This document shows positions 62,763 through 64,000 of a DNA stretch of 64,000 nucleotides, piece by piece. The notes below the pieces were generated by a model. That model made no database searches, was not told the DNA's origin, and was given only the letters and a program-made list of their open reading frames with translations. The DNA lies in contig CAICTM010000129.1 of the NCBI GenBank assembly GCA_903772945.1, forward strand, positions 1 to 64,000, given 5' to 3'. The stretch is from Seminavis robusta (taxonomy: Eukaryota > Bacillariophyta > Bacillariophyceae > Naviculales > Naviculaceae). The position numbers and the translations under genes were made by a program. Every line of letters begins with the position of its first letter. The stretch's first letter is position 1.

Positions 62763-64000
62763 TGGGAAGCAACAGACCAGATAGCCAGAATGTGAAGCAG
62801 TAGGAATGTCTTTTGGCACCCGTATTAAAACTAATAGCAGGTTATTGCTTTCACCTGCACCAACACCTTGTTCTTGATGATGCATGTGCGTAAAACCATC
62901 AGGTGTGAAATCTTGATTAGAACCACGCTGGCTGCTTCAAGCTACGGTACCTCCTGGTACCCTGTTTTGCTAAAGCGGCGCAACGTATACCGATCCCAGA
63001 AGTACTCTTTAGATAGTAGACTCCTTCCGCCACTACCAGAGTCCATGGATAGTCTAGCTAGCTACGAGAGCACCACAAGACATGATGGCTCACAAGAAGG
63101 AAACTGGCTGTTGCAGAAAAAGAAGGGAATCTCGGCCAGCACCTCAAAGAAAGCTACTAGTAGAGGACTGTCACTCAAGGATGCATGCTTCGAGTAGAGT
63201 AGTTCGCAATGCAGCAAATGCCAGCTTGGAGGCTATCATCTCGTCCTGTAGTTACCAAAACCCAGACAAGACGAGCTGCTTCTGTAGGTATTGGTAGCCT
63301 TGGTTTGGGTGCTGAAGACTTTGAATCGTGGTCAATCATGTGGGACCAGTCTTTTGGCACAGCGACCACGTCCAAGATTTCAGCGTGGAAGTCTTTTGTT
63401 AGGAGTGGTGCCACAAGTTCGCTCACAGTGGGAGTCGGTTCAACTTAAAGATCAGATTTGATGACTTGGGGTCATTGTCGATAAGTATTCATGACAACTT
63501 CACGTGAAGTCCATCTCAGTGACATTTTGTTGTGTTTTAGCATGTAAGCCCCTCAAATCTTGGGTAAATTCGCTTTAAAGCAGAAAAGACTCAACTTGAT
63601 TGAAAGTCCAAAGAATGATTTATTGATTCATGGAAAAAGAAGCCATTATGCTGTCAACTGTGACGGCCAGGTCATTCACTAGGTCGAAAAACATAAGGAA
63701 CATGGACATGGGCATCATAAGAAACTGGGGTCGAATAGGTGGTGAATCCCACGATCTTCTGTGAACTGTCGTCGTGGACAAAACTGAAGTAAATATTGAC
63801 GAGCTGATGGCTCCTTGATGCCTTCCGGTTGATGGTTCGACGGATGGCATCTGTGCCTGTTATTAGTGGCTTCCAAGCTCCAAGGCAAGAAAGGAGTGGT
63901 GGAGGTACTCTAGTAGCCTAGTAAACACAGAGCGGTTTTGATAGCTCTTTAGTGCCGGTTGAATAGAAACACGAAGACATCCTCGTCTTGCTTGGAACCT
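62763..64000. other. Intergenic stretch to the window end, no recognised gene
   Basis: Several short ORFs, none with a recognisable domain. A minus-strand stretch at about 63620-63850 has protein-like composition in two frames and could belong to a gene or element continuing outside the window. Confidence 0.4.

Noticed and set aside
1-64000. tRNA genes, rRNA and CRISPR arrays
   Set aside because: I looked for GGTTCGA-type B boxes with a matching cloverleaf and for regularly spaced repeats. The few GGTTCGA hits lie in coding or unstructured DNA.

Overview
The window reads as nuclear DNA of a diatom, probably a pennate one. Three things point there: small plastid proteins carrying the bipartite pre-sequence ending in an ASAF or AAFAP-type cleavage motif; a secreted Pro/Thr-rich protein built on a C-x-GDCD-x-D cysteine module; and a membrane protein with tandem helicase-associated (HA) repeats. 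Most genes have no intron or a few short GT-AG introns (about 70-130 nt). The species cannot be fixed from this sequence. I saw no tRNA, rRNA or CRISPR array.

Layout. 1-4.3 kb is repeat DNA: the decayed 3' end of a Ty3/gypsy-type retrotransposon, two copies of a ~410 bp element with CCTCGGCAG termini, and a fold-back element between them. 4.4-13 kb carries a TMEM45/DUF716 membrane protein, a five-exon secreted modular protein and a DUF2254 membrane protein. 13.8-16.7 kb is an intact MULE-like transposase-type gene. 18-21 kb holds a Sec14-like gene, a 696 bp hAT-type non-autonomous element with perfect 8 bp target duplications, a 231 bp MITE, and a frameshifted fragment related to the Sec14-like gene. 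21.3-25.5 kb is housekeeping and plastid: a GEP4-type phosphatidylglycerophosphate phosphatase, a divergent pair of small thylakoid-type proteins, and a PLAC8 protein. 26-30 kb holds a broken LRR gene and a zinc-ribbon/ubiquitin-fold protein.

30.7-36.2 kb is one intronless gene for a predicted type I membrane protein: signal peptide, Gly/Tyr-, Ser/Lys- and His/Asp-rich outer region, one membrane span, then twelve HA repeats inside. 37-44.3 kb holds a mitochondrial-type J protein with an in-frame stop, a nucleotide-sugar transporter, a BTB/BACK-like remnant and a large unknown membrane protein. 46.4-50 kb has an Arf GTPase pseudogene, a locally duplicated gene tail and two divergent unknown genes. 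51-62.8 kb has two SDR enzymes, a MYND-ankyrin protein, a GT77-like glycosyltransferase with seven exons and a second MYND-like protein. The rest is intergenic.

The genes do not form a pathway; this is a mixed eukaryotic locus. The most unusual items are the HA-repeat membrane protein and the secreted gene in which all four cysteine modules are split by an intron at the same codon. Coordinates of spliced genes rest on GT-AG sites plus frame continuity, without transcript data.
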